From Hydrogenophaga flava NBRC 102514 (lineage in GTDB: Bacteria; Pseudomonadota; Gammaproteobacteria; Burkholderiales; Burkholderiaceae_C), in contig NZ_BCTF01000023.1 of NCBI RefSeq assembly GCF_001571145.1, positions 31,378 to 95,377 of the forward strand: DNA of 64,000 bases, in the 5' to 3' direction. The notes beneath the pieces were generated by a model. The model did not search any database. It worked only from the letters and a program-made list of their open reading frames with translations, and had not been told where the DNA came from. Of the stretch, positions 56,604 to 64,000 are shown in pieces; position 1 is the stretch's first letter, and each line of letters starts with the position of its first letter. Made by a program: the position numbers and the translations under genes.

Positions 56604-57643
56604 CAGGATCCCGTGGATTCGCGCACGATCAGCCAGCGATTTCCGCTCCTGACCAGGTCCAGTGTCTTGCGGCTTGTCACACTCAGCGAATCGGACGAAT
56701 ACGCCTGACGGAACTTGGCCGAGGCCCGGCCACCGTTGACCGACACGGAGAGTTCGCTGATGTCCACGTCGATGCGGTTGCGCGGCATGATGCGGGCCTT
56801 GCGGTCGGCTTCCCACTCGCTGCGGCTCTGGCCGCCAGGAGGTGTGAAGCTGCCGGCGTACGCACCCAGGTAGCCCGACATGTTCTTGCTGGACCAGGCC
56901 TTGGCCCACGCTGCCACGGCTGATTCCACGTCGCTTTCTGCGTTGCCGGTGGCAGCTGGCGCCTGGGCTGCTGCGGCAGGCGCCGACGCTGCGGGCTTGG
57001 CTGCGGCAACAGGGGGCGTCGATACTGCGGGAGCTGCTGCAGGCTTGGCGCCCTTGGCATCGGCTGCAAACAGGTTGCGGATCAGGCTCAGCTTGGGCGC
57101 GACTCCGGCATTGCCGGCATCCAGCTGCAAGGCCTTGCTGTAGGCCTGGCTGGCGAGTTTGGCGTAGACGTCGCCTAGGTTTTCGTGCGCTGTGGCGTAG
57201 CTGGGGTTGGTCCGAATCGCCATTTCGAGTGCCGCTCGTGCCTTGTCGAACTGACTCTGGCCTGCATACAGGACAGCGAGGTTGTTATAGGGCTCGGGCA
57301 GTTCGGGGAACTCTTCGGTGAGCTTCTGGAACGTGGCGATGGCGTCGGTCTGCTTGCCACTCTCGGTCTGGATGACGCCTTTGAGGAAGCGCATCTGAGG
57401 GTCCCGGGGCTTGCCAGCGAGGTACTGGTCGGCCTTGCCCATGGCTTCGGAGAACTGTCCCGCACGCAAGAGGCGGTTGACCTCTGCGTAGTCGTCGGCC
57501 TGGGCTTGAGCCAGCGGCGCGGCAAGTGCCGCTGAAACTGCGACGCACAGCGCCATCAGGCGCAGCGGAGCGAAGGGTCGCCGGGTGCCGAGACTGCGGG
57601 ACTTGGCGGGCTGGGCAGAGGGAAATTGCATGGGGTTGATCAT
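56603..57643 (-). CDS. Exported TPR-repeat protein with NTF2-like C-terminal domain
   Basis: A 346-residue protein. Signal peptide about residues 25-48 (ending AQA-QA); TPR motifs from about 50 to 165 (DYAEVNRLLRAGQFSEAMGKADQYL, EPYNNLAVLYAGQSQFDKARAAL); a long Ala/Pro linker (200-240); then a C-terminal NTF2-like domain (AVAAWAKAWSSKNMSGYLGAYAGSF ... NRWLIVRESTG). The same type of tail ends the L,D-transpeptidase encoded immediately downstream, so the two probably work together at the cell wall (inference). The ATG at 57643 is used; an in-frame ATG at 57631 is an alternative. Confidence 0.8.
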   Translation of the reverse strand: MINPMQFPSAQPAKSRSLGTRRPFAPLRLMALCVAVSAALAAPLAQAQADDYAEVNRLLRAGQFSEAMGKADQYLAGKPRDPQMRFLKGVIQTESGKQTDAIATFQKLTEEFPELPEPYNNLAVLYAGQSQFDKARAALEMAIRTNPSYATAHENLGDVYAKLASQAYSKALQLDAGNAGVAPKLSLIRNLFAADAKGAKPAAAPAVSTPPVAAAKPAASAPAAAAQAPAATGNAESDVESAVAAWAKAWSSKNMSGYLGAYAGSFTPPGGQSRSEWEADRKARIMPRNRIDVDISELSVSVNGGRASAKFRQAYSSDSLSVTSRKTLDLVRSGNRWLIVRESTGS

Positions 57644-57934
57644 GTGACCTCAGATGGCGACAACAGCGAACCGAAAGCCGGCCTGCGCCGGTCGGCGAAT
57701 ACTATAGCGCTCCTGTGTGCGGGCATCGAAAATGCCGTTGGCGCAGTGGGCTGGATATACTGGCGCATTGTATCTGAGGGTCCCCCGCCAGGCCCTGCAG
57801 TCCGGTGGTCGCGCGACACCGGTGATATGCCCGCTGTTCTCGCGCTTCTTTGTCCCTGAATCCTGTCGACGCCCGGGTCGAGATGCTCCCTGCCTGCAGG
57901 TGTGCTTCGGTCGGGTTGTTCGGCAGGGCCTTCC
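57644..57934. promoter_or_regulatory. 291-bp divergent promoter region between the TPR gene and cysS
   Basis: On the minus strand TATAGT (about 57705-57700) is a possible -10 for the TPR/transpeptidase/cyclophilin operon, with TTCGAT about 18 bp upstream. On the plus strand TATACT near 57755 could serve cysS, but I see no well-spaced -35. No riboswitch or T-box-like structure was recognised. No gene. Confidence 0.35.
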
Positions 57935-59320
57935 ATGTCCTTGCGAATCTTCAACACCCTCTCCCGCGGCGTCGAGCCGTTCCTGCCGCTCGATCCCGGG
58001 CATGTGCGCATGTATGTCTGCGGCATGACCGTCTACGACCTCTGTCACCTCGGTCATGCCCGGTCGATGCTGGCGTTCGATGTGGTGCAACGCTGGCTCA
58101 AGGCCAGTGGCTACCGTGTGACATATGTCCGCAACGTCACGGACATCGAGGACAAGATCATCGCCCGCGCGGTCAGGAACGGTGAAACCATCAAGCAGCT
58201 GACCGACCGCATGATCGACGCGCTGCACCAGGACGCCGATGCGCTGGGCATCGAGCGGCCGACCCATGAACCACGCGCCACCGATTACGTGCCGCAGATG
58301 CTGGACATCGTGCGCCAACTGGAAGACAAAGGGTTGGCCTACCGGGCCTCCAATGGCGATGTGAACTATGCGGTGCGCAAGTTCCCCGGTTACGGCAAGC
58401 TCTCCGGCAAGTCGCTGGACGATCTGCGCGCCGGCGAGCGTGTGGCGGTGGACGACGGCAAGCAGGACCCGCTGGACTTCGTGCTCTGGAAATCGGCCAA
58501 GGCTGAGGAGCCTGCTGAAGCCAAGTGGGACAGTGCCTATGGCGTGGGCCGCCCTGGCTGGCACATCGAATGCTCTGCCATGAGTTGTGAGATGCTGGGC
58601 GAGAGCTTCGACATCCACGGCGGTGGCGCCGATCTGCAGTTTCCGCACCATGAAAACGAGATCGCCCAGAGCGAGGGTGCGACCGGCCAGATGCTGGCGC
58701 GCTTCTGGATGCACAACGGCTTCGTGCGGGTGGACAACGAAAAGATGTCCAAGAGCCTGGGCAATTTTTTCACCATCCGCGAGGTGCTTGAGAAGTACGA
58801 CGCCGAAACGGTGCGCTTCTTCGTGCTGCGCGCCCACTACCGAAGCGCCCTGAACTACAGCGATGCCCATCTGGACGACGCGCGCGCGGCCCTTAAACGC
58901 CTCTACACCGCGCTGGCTGCGGTCAAGGCCGAGGTGCCTGCAAATGTGGACTGGAACCAACCGTTTGTCGCCCGTTTCAAGGCTGCCATGGATGAGGATT
59001 TCGGCACGCCCGAGGCTGTTGCCGTGTTGTTTGATCTGGCCAGCGAAGTGAACCGCACCCGTGATGCTGCGTTGGCCGGCGTGTTGCAGGCGCTTGGGGG
59101 GGTGCTGGGTCTGCTGCAGCAGGATCCGCAAAGCTATCTGCAAGCAGGTGGCGCTGGTGATGGCCTGGACGAGGCCGCCATCGCCGATCAGATTGCGGCC
59201 CGGGCCGCCGCCAAAGCCGCCAAGAACTTCTCCGAGGCGGACCGCATCCGCCAGGCGCTGCTGGCCCAGGGCATCGTGCTCAAGGACAGCCCTGCCGGCA
59301 CCACCTGGGAGCGCGCCTGA
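57935..59320 (+). CDS. cysS: Cysteinyl-tRNA synthetase
   Basis: A 461-residue class I synthetase. Zinc ligands include C in [12 protein letters not shown] (about 29), C in GWHIECSAM (about 212) and HH in QFPHHENE (about 237). The HIGH signature reads CHLGHARS (about 38) and KMSKS is in [10 protein letters not shown] (about 270). The ATG at 57935 gives the usual [11 protein letters not shown] start; an upstream in-frame alternative adds 11 unrelated residues. Its TGA shares a base with the next ATG (TGATG, 59320). Confidence 0.96.
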   Translation: MSLRIFNTLSRGVEPFLPLDPGHVRMYVCGMTVYDLCHLGHARSMLAFDVVQRWLKASGYRVTYVRNVTDIEDKIIARAVRNGETIKQLTDRMIDALHQDADALGIERPTHEPRATDYVPQMLDIVRQLEDKGLAYRASNGDVNYAVRKFPGYGKLSGKSLDDLRAGERVAVDDGKQDPLDFVLWKSAKAEEPAEAKWDSAYGVGRPGWHIECSAMSCEMLGESFDIHGGGADLQFPHHENEIAQSEGATGQMLARFWMHNGFVRVDNEKMSKSLGNFFTIREVLEKYDAETVRFFVLRAHYRSALNYSDAHLDDARAALKRLYTALAAVKAEVPANVDWNQPFVARFKAAMDEDFGTPEAVAVLFDLASEVNRTRDAALAGVLQALGGVLGLLQQDPQSYLQAGGAGDGLDEAAIADQIAARAAAKAAKNFSEADRIRQALLAQGIVLKDSPAGTTWERA

Positions 59321-59970
59321 TGGTGACCTCGCAGTTGCCCGATGTCGGGCCCGATGCGCCGGTGTATTGGCAGGAGGCCTGTCGGCATCTGATGAAGCGC
59401 GACCGGGTGATGAAAAAGCTCATCCCCCAGCACGCGGGCGCCAGCCTGCAGTCGCGGGGCGATGCGTTCGTCACACTGGCCCGCAGCATCGTGGGGCAGC
59501 AGATCTCGGTCAAGGCGGCGCAATCCGTGTGGGACCGCTTCGAAAAGCTGCCGCGCAAGATGACGCCTGCCTATGTGCTCAAGCTCAAGGTGGACGACAT
59601 GCGGGCAGCCGGCCTGTCGGCACGCAAGGTCGAGTACCTGGTGGACCTGGCGCTTCACTTTGCCAACGATCAGGTGCACGTCGACAAGTGGGCCGAGATG
59701 GATGACGAGGCCATCATCGCCGAGCTGGTGGCCATCCGCGGCATTGGCCGCTGGACCGCTGAGATGTTCCTGATTTTTCACCTGATGCGTCCGAACGTAC
59801 TGCCGCTGGACGACATTGGCCTGCAGAACGGCATCAGCCGCGCCTACTTTTCCGGTGAACCGGTCAGCCGCAGCGAGATCCGCGAAGTGGCTGCCTCGTG
59901 GGCGCCTTACTGCAGCGTCGCCACTTGGTATATTTGGCGCTCGTTGGACCCTCTGCCGGTCAGCTATTGA
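59320..59970 (+). CDS. HhH-GPD DNA glycosylase (DNA-3-methyladenine glycosylase II-like)
   Basis: A 216-residue helix-hairpin-helix glycosylase. LARSIVGQQISVKAAQSVWDRF is near 48-69, the hairpin IRGIGRWTAEMFLIF near 138-152 and the catalytic Asp in VLPLDDIGLQNG near 165. It lacks the N-terminal TBP-like domain of E. coli AlkA, so it belongs to the compact Mag-type form. It removes alkylated bases from DNA. It is coupled to cysS by a TGATG overlap and followed by a terminator-like hairpin. Confidence 0.87.
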   Translation: MVTSQLPDVGPDAPVYWQEACRHLMKRDRVMKKLIPQHAGASLQSRGDAFVTLARSIVGQQISVKAAQSVWDRFEKLPRKMTPAYVLKLKVDDMRAAGLSARKVEYLVDLALHFANDQVHVDKWAEMDDEAIIAELVAIRGIGRWTAEMFLIFHLMRPNVLPLDDIGLQNGISRAYFSGEPVSRSEIREVAASWAPYCSVATWYIWRSLDPLPVSY

Positions 59971-59992
59971 GCCCTTCGGGGCTTTCCTGTTT
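59970..59992 (+). terminator. Terminator-like hairpin after the glycosylase gene
   Basis: AGCCC (59970-59974), UUCG tetraloop, GGGCT (59979-59983), then TTCCTGTTT. The stem is short but has a very stable loop, and the T tract is interrupted, so it may act as a partial terminator before accA. Confidence 0.45.
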
Positions 59993-60030
59993 CCGGACGT
60001 CGTTCGCACAAAGACCAAAGGAGTCATACC

Positions 60031-61014
60031 TTGGCCAAAAGAAATTTCCTCGACTTCGAGCAGCCGATTGCCGAACTCGAAAGCAAGATCGAAGAACTCC
60101 GCTACGTGCAGACCGAATCCGCGGTCGACATTTCTGCCGAGATCGAACAGCTGTCGGGCAAGAGCCTGCAGCTCACCAAAGACATCTACAGCACCCTGAC
60201 GCCCTGGCAGATCACGAAGATCGCGCGCCATCAGGACCGTCCGTACACGCTGGACTATGTGAACGAGATCTTCACGCACTTCCAGGAGCTGCACGGCGAC
60301 CGGCATTTCTCGGACGACCTGTCCATCGTCGGTGGCCTGGCCCGTTTCAACGGTCAGCCCTGCATGGTGATCGGCCACCAGAAGGGGCGGGACACCAAGG
60401 AGCGTGGCCTGCGCAACTTTGGCATGACCAAGCCGGAGGGCTACCGCAAGGCGCTGCGCCTGATGAAGCTGGCCGAGAAGTTCAAGCTGCCGGTGTTTAC
60501 TTTTGTCGACACGCCCGGTGCCTACCCCGGCATTGACGCCGAGGAACGCGGCCAGTCCGAGGCCATTGGCCGCAACATCTTCGAGATGGCGCAGCTTGAA
60601 GTGCCGATCATCTCCACCATCATCGGTGAGGGTGGTTCTGGGGGCGCGCTGGCCATTTCGGTGGCCGATCAGGTGCTGATGCTGCAGTATTCGGTGTACT
60701 CGGTGATCAGCCCTGAGGGTTGTGCGTCGATTCTCTGGAAGACCAGCGACCGTGCCAGCGACGCGGCCGAGGCGCTGGGCATTACGGCGCATCGCCTCAA
60801 GGCGCTGGGGCTGGTCGACAAGATCGTCAACGAGCCGGTTGGCGGTGCGCACCGCGACCCGGGCCAGATGGCCGCGTTTCTGAAGCGCGCCCTCAACGAC
60901 GCCTGGCGCCAGGTGGCCGATCTCAAGGTCAAGGAGCTGCTGGAGCGCCGCCACGCGCGCCTGGACAGCTACGGCCGCTTCACCGACACCAAGGCCGACA
61001 GCGCCAAGCGCTGA
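60031..61014 (+). CDS. accA: Acetyl-CoA carboxylase carboxyltransferase subunit alpha
   Basis: A 327-residue AccA. It starts with a TTG at 60031 preceded by AAAGGAG at seven bases, giving the standard opening [36 protein letters not shown] (about 85-98), [18 protein letters not shown] (about 157-174) and [12 protein letters not shown] (about 197-208) are family signatures. With AccD it transfers CO2 from carboxybiotin to acetyl-CoA, the first step of fatty-acid synthesis. It is followed by tilS after 8 bp, a common order in this lineage. Confidence 0.95.
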   Translation: MAKRNFLDFEQPIAELESKIEELRYVQTESAVDISAEIEQLSGKSLQLTKDIYSTLTPWQITKIARHQDRPYTLDYVNEIFTHFQELHGDRHFSDDLSIVGGLARFNGQPCMVIGHQKGRDTKERGLRNFGMTKPEGYRKALRLMKLAEKFKLPVFTFVDTPGAYPGIDAEERGQSEAIGRNIFEMAQLEVPIISTIIGEGGSGGALAISVADQVLMLQYSVYSVISPEGCASILWKTSDRASDAAEALGITAHRLKALGLVDKIVNEPVGGAHRDPGQMAAFLKRALNDAWRQVADLKVKELLERRHARLDSYGRFTDTKADSAKR

Positions 61015-61022
61015 GGCGCAGC

Positions 61023-62006
61023 GTGACGGCGTCGCCCAATCCGTGCGGGCCGGCGCTGCTGCGCTGGTGCTCACACAGGGCACCAGACGCCTCCGCCAGG
61101 CTGGCCGTCGCGTACAGCGCCGGTGCCGATTCCACGGCACTGCTGCTGGCGGCGCACGCGCTCTGGCCGGGGCACGTGGTGGCCCTTCACGTGCACCATG
61201 GCCTGCAGGCCGCGGCGGATACCTTCGAAACCACTGCAAGGGTTACCTGCGACCGTCTGGGTGTGCCATTGCATCTGGCGCATGTCCGTGCCACCCCAGC
61301 GCGAGGGCAGAGCCCGGAGGACGCTGCGCGCCTCCATCGGTACCGCGCTCTGGCGGATCTGGCCAGGTCCGCGGGTGCGGACCTGGTGCTGTTGGCCCAT
61401 CACGCCGATGACCAGGCCGAAACCGTGATGCTTGCGCTCAGCCGTGGTGCAGGGCTGCCAGGGCTGGCCGCCATGCCCAATCACTTTGAGCGCCACGGCA
61501 TGCGCTTCGCCCGCCCCTTGCTGGAGCTTCCTGCCAGCGCTCTGCGTGCCTGGGTCGAAAGCAGTGGCCAACCCTTTGTCGACGACCCGAGCAACGCCGA
61601 CTTGCGCTTCACACGCAATCGCATCCGCAAGACCTTGTTGCCTGCCTGGGAGGCCTGCTTTCCGGGGTTCCGGCCCATGCTTGCCCGCAGTGCGCGCCAT
61701 GCTGCGCAGGCCCAGCAGTTGCTGGGCGATCTCGCGCGCATTGACCTGGCTGCGGTGGGTGAGCCCCCTTCCATCACCGGTTTGCAAGCGCTCAGCCGCG
61801 AGCGTCAAGCCAATGCCTTGCGCCACTGGTTGCACGGGCAATGGGGCGTGGTTCCCGCCGCCGCCCAGATGGAGCAGGTGCTGGATCAGGTGGCTGCGTG
61901 TCGCACGCGGGGGCATCGCATCGAACTCAAGGTGGCCGACGGGACTTTGCGCCGGGACGGTGGGCATCTGGCGTTTGGCCGGCCGGCCGGGGCTGCGTCG
62001 ATATAA
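61023..62006 (+). CDS. tilS: tRNA(Ile)-lysidine synthase
   Basis: A 327-residue TilS, which modifies C34 of tRNA-Ile(CAU) to lysidine. The start is GTG at 61023 with GAGG six bases upstream. The PP-loop motif reads SAGADS (residues 32-37) where most TilS proteins have SGGxDS. VHHGLQ, LLAHHADDQAETVML and RPLLEL/FVDDPSN follow, all typical. The chain lacks most of the C-terminal tRNA-binding extension of the E. coli enzyme (432 residues), so it is a short form. It overlaps the lysC promoter. Confidence 0.91.
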   Translation: MTASPNPCGPALLRWCSHRAPDASARLAVAYSAGADSTALLLAAHALWPGHVVALHVHHGLQAAADTFETTARVTCDRLGVPLHLAHVRATPARGQSPEDAARLHRYRALADLARSAGADLVLLAHHADDQAETVMLALSRGAGLPGLAAMPNHFERHGMRFARPLLELPASALRAWVESSGQPFVDDPSNADLRFTRNRIRKTLLPAWEACFPGFRPMLARSARHAAQAQQLLGDLARIDLAAVGEPPSITGLQALSRERQANALRHWLHGQWGVVPAAAQMEQVLDQVAACRTRGHRIELKVADGTLRRDGGHLAFGRPAGAASI

Positions 62007-62007
62007 T
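61974..62007 (+). promoter_or_regulatory. Probable lysC promoter
   Basis: A perfect TATAAT at 62002-62007 overlaps the end of tilS. TTTGGC at 61974-61979 is a possible -35 but the spacing (22 bp) is long, so an activator or another -35 may be used. A TGCCGG/CCGGCA stem (62018-62035) lies in the leader. No lysine riboswitch seen. Confidence 0.45.
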
Positions 62008-62118
62008 TCCAAGGCTTTGCCGGGCGCATCCGGCAGGGCCTGGCTGGTTCCGGCGACCAGCCCAGCGCGACCAACGGCCGCGTGGTCATTCCAACGATCC
62101 TCTTCCCGATCCAACCCG

Positions 62119-63399
62119 ATGGCTTTGATTGTTCACAAGTACGGCGGCACCTCCATGGGGTCAACCGAGCGCATCCGCAACGTGGCCCGGCGTGTCGCCA
62201 AGTGGCACAAGGCCGGTCACCAGATGGTGGTAGTGCCCAGCGCCATGAGCGGCGAAACAAACCGCCTGCTGGCACTGGCCAAGGAGCTGCAACCCGCCCA
62301 GTTGGGCAAGGCCTATGGGCGCGAGCTGGACATGCTGGCCGCCACCGGTGAGCAGGCCTCGTCCGCGCTGCTGGCCATCGCGTTGCAGGCGGAAGGCATT
62401 GACGCTGTCAGCTACGCTGGCTGGCAGGTGCCCATCAAGACCAACGATGCCTACACCAAGGCCCGCATCGAATCCATCGACGACGTCCGCGTGCGCGCCG
62501 ACCTGGCTGCTGGCAAGGTGGTGATCGTCACCGGCTTCCAGGGGGTGGACCCCGACGGCAACATCACCACGCTAGGCCGCGGTGGCAGCGACACCTCGGC
62601 GGTGGCTGTGGCCGCTGCGATGAAGGCCGCCGAATGCCTGATCTACACCGACGTGGACGGCGTGTACACGACCGATCCGCGCGTGGTGCCCGAAGCCAAG
62701 CGCCTGGAGCGCGTGAGCTTTGAAGAAATGCTTGAAATGGCCAGCATGGGCTCCAAGGTGCTGCAGATCCGCTCGGTGGAGTTCGCTGGCAAGTACAAGG
62801 TGCCGCTGCGCGTGCTGTCCAGCTTCACGCCCTGGGACATCGACCTGAACGAAGAAGCCAGTTCTGGCACCCTGATCACTTTTGAGGAAGACGAAGATAT
62901 GGAACGAGCCGTTGTTTCTGGCATTGCCTTCAACCGCGACGAAGCGAAGGTTTCCGTGCTGGGCGTGCCCGACAAGCCGGGCATTGCTTACCAGATCCTG
63001 GGTGCCGTGGCAGCCGCCAACGTCGAAGTCGATGTGATCATCCAGAACCTGAGCAAGGACGGCAAAACTGATTTCAGCTTTACGGTGCACCGCAACGATT
63101 TCCAGAAGACCCTGGATCTGCTGAAGGGCCAGGTGCTGCCGGCCTTGGGCGCGGCCGACGTGGTGGGCGACAACCGCATCTGCAAGGTGTCCATCGTCGG
63201 CATCGGCATGCGCAGCCACGTGGGCGTGGCCAGCCGCATGTTCAAGTGCCTGAGCGACGAAGGCATCAACATCCAGATGATCTCGACTTCCGAGATCAAG
63301 ACCTCGGTGGTGATCGACGAGAAGTACATGGAACTGGCTGTGCGCGCGCTGCACCGCGAGTTCGATCTGGATCAGACGGCCGACACGATTTCGAAGTGA
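62119..63399 (+). CDS. lysC: Aspartate kinase
   Basis: A 426-residue aspartokinase, the first step of the lysine/threonine/methionine family. It opens ALIVHKYGGTSMGS (KYGGTS motif), has TTLGRGGSDTSAVAVAAAM (about 155-173) and two C-terminal ACT domains (VSVLGVPDKPGIAYQILGAV about 280; VSIVGIGMRSHVGVASRMF about 358), as in feedback-regulated alpha-beta type enzymes. The ATG at 62119 gives the canonical start; the longer frame runs back into tilS. It is followed by tRNA-Ser. Confidence 0.96.
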   Translation: MALIVHKYGGTSMGSTERIRNVARRVAKWHKAGHQMVVVPSAMSGETNRLLALAKELQPAQLGKAYGRELDMLAATGEQASSALLAIALQAEGIDAVSYAGWQVPIKTNDAYTKARIESIDDVRVRADLAAGKVVIVTGFQGVDPDGNITTLGRGGSDTSAVAVAAAMKAAECLIYTDVDGVYTTDPRVVPEAKRLERVSFEEMLEMASMGSKVLQIRSVEFAGKYKVPLRVLSSFTPWDIDLNEEASSGTLITFEEDEDMERAVVSGIAFNRDEAKVSVLGVPDKPGIAYQILGAVAAANVEVDVIIQNLSKDGKTDFSFTVHRNDFQKTLDLLKGQVLPALGAADVVGDNRICKVSIVGIGMRSHVGVASRMFKCLSDEGINIQMISTSEIKTSVVIDEKYMELAVRALHREFDLDQTADTISK

Positions 63400-63443
63400 T
63401 GCCGCGAAGGCCCAAGTCCTCCGGAAACGGAAAAGACTTGAGG

Positions 63444-63449
63444 CATAAT
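63444..63449 (+). promoter_or_regulatory. Probable -10 element of the tRNA-Ser gene
   Basis: CATAAT, one mismatch from TATAAT, ends 10 bp before the mature tRNA 5' end at 63460. A -35 element is not obvious upstream, so the tRNA may also be transcribed by readthrough from lysC. Confidence 0.35.
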
Positions 63450-63459
63450 ACGCGGCTCT

Positions 63460-63552
63460 GGAGTGATGACCGAGTGGCCGAAGGTGCTCCCCTGCTAAGG
63501 GAGTATGGGGTGTAGAGCCTCATCGAGGGTTCGAATCCCTCTCACTCCGCCA
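63460..63552 (+). tRNA. tRNA-Ser (anticodon GCU)
   Basis: Acceptor GGAGTGA (63460-63466) pairs with TCACTCC (63542-63548); discriminator G and an encoded CCA (63550-63552) follow. The anticodon loop CTGCTAA puts GCT at 63494-63496, reading AGC/AGU serine codons. The long variable arm (TATGGGGTGTAGAGCCTCAT) is the hallmark of a type II tRNA-Ser, and GGTTCGAATCC forms the T loop. Confidence 0.97.
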
Positions 63553-63554
63553 GT

Positions 63555-63595
63555 AAGACAAGGCTCCCACGCAAGTGGGGGCCCTTTGTCTTTCT
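63555..63595 (+). terminator. Rho-independent terminator after tRNA-Ser
   Basis: AAGACAAGG-CTCCCAC (63555-63570), loop GCAA, GTGGGGG-CCCTTTGTCTTT (63575-63593) form a long stem with a small internal mismatch, ending in a short T/C tract. It begins 3 bp after the encoded CCA. Confidence 0.7.
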
Positions 63596-64000
63596 GGGCC
63601 CAGTGTTTTCGCGGGTTTGCGGGCGGTGGCTGTTTCTCTGGGGTGCTCTCGCTGCTGCTTTTCTGGCCTTTGCCGCGGGCCATTCTCTAACGCAGCTTTT
63701 TGGCAGTGAGGCTTTTGGCAAAGCTTCAGGTCAATTCAATCAGCGCGTGCCTTTTATGCATGCTGCGTTGTGATCTTCCCAGGCCCTGGCAGGTGAGGGC
63801 GACCAGAGGTTGTTGAGGTGGGGTAGGGAGGCCGGTTGGGAGCGACAGCTGTCCCTGATCTAAGGCCGTCCTATTTGTGCTTACTGGGACGAAGCGGTCG
63901 TCTGACTCATCGACCAGTATGAGCGCTTTAAGGACCGCTGGGGTCGCGGGGTCACACTTGCCTCCTGTATCCACACGCAAGCCGCCATCGACCAAACCTG
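63596..64000. other. 405-bp region with no recognised gene
   Basis: The DNA downstream of the tRNA is visibly less GC-rich. The only open frame of note is 63726-63995 on the minus strand (89 codons, containing VDTGGKCDP and LTCQGLGRSQ), which I cannot assign to any family; it has no ribosome site that I can see. The region is cut by the window edge, so it might be the flank of an element inserted beside the tRNA gene, but no integrase or att repeat is visible here. Confidence 0.4.

Noticed and set aside
57650..59143. 497-codon minus-strand frame opposite cysS
   Set aside because: Antisense to a conserved synthetase with HIGH and KMSKS motifs; no family.
59188..61239. 683-codon minus-strand frame opposite the glycosylase and accA
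   Set aside because: Spans three conserved genes antisense; low complexity.

Overview
The window is GC-rich DNA (by eye about two thirds G+C in most genes) from a chromosome of a betaproteobacterium, most likely Burkholderiales/Comamonadaceae (a Hydrogenophaga-like organism is an inference, not proven). This rests on the typical ybgC-tolQRA, ribD-ribE-ribH-nusB, glyA-nrdR, type IV minor-pilin, cysS-accA-tilS-lysC blocks and on their codon use. Genes are tightly packed, with many ATGA, GTGA and TGATG stop/start overlaps.

Layout. 1-3.6 kb: a divergent AraC regulator and a flavin monooxygenase/SDR pair, with three 11-bp-phased repeats between them. 3.6-14.5 kb: a TetR regulator divergent from a ten-gene plus-strand operon (DUF2147, TorF-type porin, FGGY sugar kinase, class II aldolase, class III aminotransferase, a degenerate aldolase-like protein, MFS transporter, extended SDR, ALDH3-type dehydrogenase, second DUF2147). 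I know of no described pathway with this gene set; it is the best candidate for an undescribed metabolic system. 14.5-24.7 kb: a minus-strand operon with ketosynthase, chain-length-factor-like protein, two flavin halogenase-like enzymes, MipA/OmpV protein, acyltransferase, glycosyltransferase, methyltransferase and a cation/proton antiporter, plus a divergent COG4648 membrane protein. It looks like part of an aryl-polyene/xanthomonadin-type pigment locus lacking its ACP, ligase, reductase, dehydratase and exporter genes.

24.8-30.7 kb: dnaE and an orphan hybrid histidine kinase. 30.7-37.3 kb (minus): tolA, tolR, tolQ, ybgC, an aminotransferase, nusB, ribH, ribE, ribD, with no tolB/pal and no ribBA. 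37.3-45.8 kb (minus): a minor-pilin cassette with pilE, pilY1, pilX, pilW, pilV and two FimT/GspH pseudopilins, less GC-rich than its surroundings. 45.9-48.8 kb: nrdR, glyA and a membrane-anchored lytic transglycosylase. 48.8-49.5 kb: a 719-bp gene-free region with a perfect AT-rich palindrome, a chain of hairpins and a strong plus-strand terminator, a candidate non-coding RNA or attenuating leader.

49.5-57.6 kb: a DUF349 protein, then minus-strand mtfA-type peptidase, lpxH, two cyclophilins, an L,D-transpeptidase with a probable frameshift near its N-terminus, and a TPR protein. 57.9-63.4 kb (plus): cysS, a HhH-GPD DNA glycosylase, accA, tilS, lysC. The window ends with tRNA-Ser(GCU), its terminator and about 400 bp in which I recognise no gene.
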